DNA from: Methanotorris formicicus Mc-S-70
Lineage (GTDB): Archaea > AGJL01 > Methanococci > Methanococcales > Methanococcaceae
NCBI RefSeq assembly: GCF_000243455.1
Contig: NZ_AGJL01000009.1
Coordinates: 1 to 43,300, forward strand
Direction of reading: 5' to 3'
Length of the DNA stretch: 43,300 nt
Below, in pieces: positions 39,048 to 43,300 of the stretch; positions within the stretch are counted from its first letter, which is position 1; every line of letters begins with the position of its first letter. The notes below the pieces were generated by a model. That model was not told the origin of the DNA. It ran no database searches and saw nothing but the letters and a program-made list of their open reading frames with translations. The position numbers and the translations under genes are program-made.

Positions 39048-39506
39048 GTGGAGAGTAAAAACACCCAGTATATAGTTAAACTTAAATATGCTAAACCAGT
39101 AAAATTACCAATAGTAAAAGAACAAAAATTGGCAGAATTTATTCCAATAATACCTCTTGAAGATGATAAATACATAAAAGGTAAAATTGAGGGGGTTGCA
39201 AGAGTATTTCTCCCAGAGTTTATTAATTTTGCTAAACACCTTGGCTTTAAAGTTTCTGGTGAGAAGAGAGTTACATTAAAAACTGATGATGATTATGCAT
39301 ATTTGAGATTGTTTGTTTATGCCATGGTTATGCAAGCATTAAGAGATAATACAATGTGGGGAAAATTAGAAGACCATGTCCTTTCTATGGAGCCTCTATC
39401 TTTACGTTATTGGGCATCAACTTTTAGAAATAACTATTGGAAACATAATAATAGAAGAAAATTATTAAAAATTGCAAAATGTTTTTTGGAGGTTGAAGAA
39501 CTCTAA
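39048..39506 (+). CDS. Unrecognised 152-residue protein of the cassette
   Basis: I do not recognise a family. It starts at GTG (behind GGTGATGCT) with YIVKLKYAKPVKLPIVKEQK, has a beta-rich first 70 residues and an alpha-helical remainder (YLRLFVYAMVMQALRDNTMW, then LSLRYWASTFRNNYWKHNNR) ending in a basic stretch. Intact, no signal or membrane segment. It sits between the DUF499 ATPase and the helicase with 51 and 21 bases of spacing, where related systems carry a small accessory protein such as DUF3780. Equivalence to DUF3780 is a guess. It may be an adaptor or nucleic-acid-binding subunit. Confidence 0.75.
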   Translation: MESKNTQYIVKLKYAKPVKLPIVKEQKLAEFIPIIPLEDDKYIKGKIEGVARVFLPEFINFAKHLGFKVSGEKRVTLKTDDDYAYLRLFVYAMVMQALRDNTMWGKLEDHVLSMEPLSLRYWASTFRNNYWKHNNRRKLLKIAKCFLEVEEL

Positions 39507-39527
39507 ATTTATGTGAGGGGATGAAAA

Positions 39528-42525
39528 TTGCATGATAAAATAAAAAACTATCTCACAAAAAAGATATTTTTGCACAATCCCTTACTATTCTTCTATGCTT
39601 TAAACCATCCAGCATCAAAAAAGAAGATAAAGCCATTTATACATCAAATCCATCTTTTACATAATTCAATGCTTCTCCGTCCAGTCCGTTTTTTAATTGC
39701 AGATGAGATAGGTTTGGGTAAAACAATAGAATCTCTTGCAATAACAAGATATTTAGAGCTAAAACATGGAATAAGAAGGGTTTTAGTTTTAACTCCAAAG
39801 ATTTTAAGAGAACAGTGGGAATCTGAAATAGGGAGAGTTGGAGGAGTCCCAAGGATTATTAAGGATGGGAATGATGTGGCAATATTAAAAATTATATACA
39901 ATATTACGATTCTGCGGTCTATATTATAATGTCAATAGACCTTGCAAAGAGGTATGTTGATAAAATATTACAAATTGATTGGGATTTGGTTATTGTTGAT
40001 GAAGCCCATAACATTACTAAAAATACTCAAAGAGGAAAATTGGTAGAAAAACTTTCAAAAAAAGTAAGAAATATACTTTTACTTTCTGCTACTCCGCACA
40101 GAGGAGACCCTCAAGATTATCTATATAGATTGAAAATATTGGATTACACACTTATAAATGATTTTGATAGGTTAAATACTCAAAATTTCTATCGTAAAAC
40201 TCACGATATATTGGTTTTTAGAAGGACGAAAAAATTAGTAAATGCTCTTGAGAATAAAAGGGTCTTTAAAGATTGCCAGTTTAATGCAGTTGTAGTGGAT
40301 ATATCAGAAGAGGAAAAGAGATTTTTTGACCTTCTTGAAAATACTCTTAAAAATATACTGAAAAATACAAAAAGGAACTCTCCAATAGCTCTTTTAGCAG
40401 TAATTTTAAGTAAAAGAGCTTCTTCAAGTTATAAAGCAGCAATTGAAACACTGAATAGGATTATAAAAACTAACATTTTAAAAACTGATGATATTGATGT
40501 GTCAGAATGCATTAAAAACCTATTCTCATTAAGTTTTGAAGAAATGGAATTTGAAGATTATAGGGAAATATCTGACATAATAAATAATATTGTTGATAAA
40601 TATTCGCCCTACTTAACCCAAGAACAAAAAGAATTATTTGAAAATCTCCTCAAAACAACAACTAACATCATAGCCAAAAAAGATAGTAAAATTGACGCTT
40701 TAGCAAAAATTATTGCAGAACATATTAAAAATAATGAGAAAATTGTAGTATTTACTGAATATGTTGATACCCTTAAATATCTTCAAGAAAATCTGCCTAA
40801 GTATCTAAATAACTATGGTATTGATATAACTCCAAATGAAATATTAACACTTTCAGGAGAGGATAAAAACAGGATGGAAAATATTACTGAGGAGATTAAT
40901 AAAAAATTTGAGGACTATGGAAAAATTTTACTGGCAACAGATGTTGCTTCTGAGGGGCTTAATTTACAAATTGCAAGTGTTTTGATAAATTATGATTCTC
41001 CATGGAGTCCTATAAAATTAGAACAGAGAATCGGTAGAGTTTGGAGGTTAGGACAAGAAAAGGATGTATCTGTTTATAATATTTTCCTTTCAAATAGGAT
41101 GGATTTGGAATTGCTTAACAATCTCTATAAAAAAATTATGAATATTAGAACTGCACTTGATAATCAATTGGCAATAGATAAGGAGATATATATTGCAAAC
41201 GCTGAAAATCTATTTAACTTAGAAGAATTCGCATACATAAAAAACTTATCTGAATATGATATTATAATTTCAGCAATAATGGGGGACTTAAACATTTATA
41301 CTGAAGAGATTATCAAAACACTAAAAACTATTAGGAGTAAGCTAAAAATGATGAGTATTTTTCCAGAAGAGCGTGCTGAAGAAATTAAAAAAGAAGTTTT
41401 AAATGTTATTCAAAATGAAGATTATTTGAATATTGAGAAGATTGAAGAAATTTTGAGAAACTATCAAAAGAAGGTTTTAAATGAGAATATACCTACCCAA
41501 AATAGCCTATACCAAATCATAAAATCAAAAGATGATGAAGATTTACAAATATCAAGAATCGTTGTAAAAAGTCAATTTAAAATAGAGAATATCTATTTTT
41601 TGTAAAGGTGTTAAATGAAGATGGCGAAGTTGTTTGGGAAATTCCATTGATAACCTCTCATCAAGAAAAAGATGTTAAGTTAATGACGGGTGTTGAATTA
41701 TTAAAACATTTAACAACAATATTTAGCAAAGACGTATTTTTCGCGGAATATGAAATACCTTATGAGAAACAGATATTAGCCATAAAAGGGAAGATTCTTA
41801 CTTATGCAAAAAATATTATAAATAACATAGACAAAAGAATTTCAAATTACGAAAATCTTAAGAATTTGGGTTTAAAAGATGGTAAATTATTTAAAAATTT
41901 TAAAATAAGTGTTAGTAATCCTATAATTATTGATTATCTGCCAGAGGATGAGTTTTCAATTGAAAAAATTATTCCTTTAGATATTGTGAGTAAATTAGTT
42001 TTAGATATGGATAATATTATTTTAACAGATGAAAATGATTTAAAATCTATAGATAGGAATTTTATTCCCCTCGAAGAACTTGTAAAAATCGAAAAAATGG
42101 CTATGAATATTATAATGAATCTCGAAGAAAAAAGATTAGCAAGTAAATACGGATATGAAAATAGGGGTAAGGTTTGGGATGTTTTGGATGTTTCCCTACA
42201 TGAGCATTATGATATAAAGGTTATTGAAAATGGAGAGGAGAAATATATTGAAGTAAAGGGACATAAAGGATTATTACCAATTGCAGAACTTACAGAGGCG
42301 GAATATAAATTTGCTATGGAAAATGAAGACAAATACTATTTGTATGTAGTTTGTAACCTTGTAAAAGATGATAAAAATGCAATAATATTTGAAATTCACA
42401 AACTCCCCAACAAAGAACATATAAAAATATACCTAATTAAAAACGGAGAAAAAATAGACGTGAGCAAATACTATAATAATATAAATATAACTGAAAAAAA
42501 GAGATATTTGTTTAGACTTGTATAA
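39528..42525 (+). pseudogene. SNF2-type helicase with DUF3883-like C-terminus, two frameshifts
   Basis: Three consecutive open frames make one helicase of about 1000 residues. Frame one starts at TTG 39528 and has LIADEIGLGKTIESLAITRY (Walker A) and VLTPKILREQW. A -1 shift near 39882-39892 is needed to continue to IVDEAHN, LLLSATPHRGDPQDYL, FTEYVDTLKYLQEN, DVASEGLNLQIASVLI and QRIGRVWRLGQ. A second -1 shift at the T run 41596-41601 joins the C-terminal 305 residues, where WDVLDVSLHEHYDIKVI and EKYIEVKGH fit a DUF3883/PD-(D/E)XK-like fold. It would translocate on and possibly cut DNA. As written, full-length protein is not made. Confidence 0.85.
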
Positions 42526-42586
42526 GATTGAAAAATAATACAATAATATAAATCATAACTTCCATAATAATTAAAGGTGGGATATT

Positions 42587-43018
42587 ATGACCTACTGGCT
42601 CTGTATAACCAATGAAGACAACTGGAAGGTAATAAAAGAAAAGAAGATTTGGGGAGTTTCTGAAAGACACAGGAATACAATAGAAAAAGTTAAAGTTGGA
42701 GATAAGTTAGTTATTTATGAGATTCAGAGGAGTGGAAAGGATTATAAGCCTCCTTATATTAGAGGAGTTTATGAAGTTGTTTCAGAGGTTTATAAAGATA
42801 GTTCTAAAATTTTTAAGCCAACTCCAAGAAATCCTAATGAGAAATTCCCATATAGGGTTAAATTAAAAGAGATTAAGGTTTTTGAGCCACCAATTAACTT
42901 TAAGGATTTGATTCCAAAACTTAAATTTATCACAAACAAGAAGAAGTGGAGTGGGCATTTAATGGGAAAGGCGATGAGGGAGATTCCTGAAGAGGATTAT
43001 AAGTTGATTATAAGTTGA
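42587..43018 (+). CDS. EVE-domain (UPF0310, PUA-like) protein
   Basis: A 143-residue EVE domain: [20 protein letters not shown], the [15 protein letters not shown] strand, [19 protein letters not shown] and a terminal [19 protein letters not shown] domains resemble PUA/YTH folds and bind modified bases in DNA or RNA; many are fused to or placed beside restriction enzymes. The ATG follows AAAGGTGGGATATT. It lies 61 bases after the helicase on the same strand, so it may recognise the mark set by the methylase, or act alone. Confidence 0.85.
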   Translation: MTYWLCITNEDNWKVIKEKKIWGVSERHRNTIEKVKVGDKLVIYEIQRSGKDYKPPYIRGVYEVVSEVYKDSSKIFKPTPRNPNEKFPYRVKLKEIKVFEPPINFKDLIPKLKFITNKKKWSGHLMGKAMREIPEEDYKLIIS

Positions 43019-43028
43019 AATATTAGGT

Positions 43029-43262
43029 TTAGAGATTTGTGCATTTATCTATAAAGTTTTCAATAAATTGTTTTAATTTTGCTAATTCATCATTTTCATT
43101 TTTATAGGACTTTCGCAAGCATATTCGAATATAATGATATAGCATTTATGATAAGATATTTCTACCACAACATTTTACTATTTTTCGAATAAAAATTGTT
43201 TATGGTGAGAATATTCTCAAAAAGCGAATGCAATTGTTTATATGCTCTTTCTTCTATTGTCA
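43029..43262 (-). pseudogene. Possible decayed small helical protein at the right edge
   Basis: On the minus strand, coding-like sequence runs TIEERAYKQLHSLFENILTI, then an in-frame TAG after SKNSKMLW, then KYLIINAISLYSNMLAKVL, then a frame change to YKNENDELAKLKQFIENFID and a stop. Composition suggests a short all-alpha protein, but I do not recognise it. It could be noise in AT-rich DNA; the gene-free stretch 43019-43300 holds nothing else visible. Confidence 0.3.
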
Positions 43263-43300
43263 GAGTTTAATTCGTGTATAGAACTATCTAAAACATTACG

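Noticed and set aside
32535-43018. Calling the island a standard BREX or DISARM system
   Set aside because: PglZ, BrxA, BrxB, BrxL, DrmA/DrmB-type DUF1998 proteins and a PLD nuclease are all absent from the visible sequence, so only resemblance can be claimed.

Overview
The window comes from a low-GC hyperthermophilic methanogen of the Methanocaldococcaceae (Methanocaldococcus/Methanotorris-like). This rests on archaeal and methanogen-specific genes: the ATP-binding component A2 of methyl-coenzyme M reductase, a YcaO of the McrA-thioamidation type, RibL FAD synthase, TiaS, RadB, Nep1, eIF5A, a CarB split into two genes, TTG/GTG starts with GGTGA-type ribosome binding sites, and archaeal TATA boxes. 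Species assignment is not possible from the sequence alone.

Positions 1-30,700 are mostly housekeeping: gltX; split carB with a small membrane protein and an MNT/HEPN toxin-antitoxin pair between its halves; serA and carA diverging; eIF5A; a nitrogen-regulated amt-glnK unit with a perfect NrpR-type operator; a permease-like membrane protein with ribL; nep1 with a helix-turn-helix regulator; surE; an acetoin-utilisation/histone-deacetylase-like hydrolase; ycaO; manB; tiaS; radB-feoA; a four-gene block ending in atwA; hpt, a fumarylacetoacetase-fold enzyme, a beta-propeller lipoprotein-like protein, an M20 peptidase and a DUF1847 protein. Scars of mobile DNA interrupt this: a TnpB tail at about 13.6 kb, and at about 18.6-19.4 kb a truncated ATPase followed by an internally deleted IS copy that carries a three-hairpin insert.

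Positions 30,700-43,300 are an accessory island. It opens with a decayed IS982-type transposase broken by a degenerate IS4-superfamily element (31,384-32,534). That element's right end lies inside the reading frame of a DUF1156/COG1743-type adenine-specific DNA methylase, which has lost its N-terminus. Downstream in one direction lie an archaeal P-loop ATPase, a 1104-residue DUF499 ATPase, an unrecognised 152-residue protein, a SNF2-type helicase with a DUF3883-like nuclease-fold tail, and an EVE-domain protein. The gene set resembles BREX/DISARM-type antiviral systems but has no PglZ, PLD nuclease or BREX A/B/L gene in view. The methylase and the helicase carry three single-base -1 frameshifts, two of them clearly in homopolymer runs and one in an A/T-rich stretch. 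One falls in the catalytic DPPY codons. The island is therefore either decaying, reversibly switched, or affected by sequencing error.

Dispersed small repeats stand out: a near-identical hairpin just behind gltX and manB, and a GTTGTTTGCG inverted repeat that occurs twice with similar spacing. No tRNA, rRNA or CRISPR array was seen.
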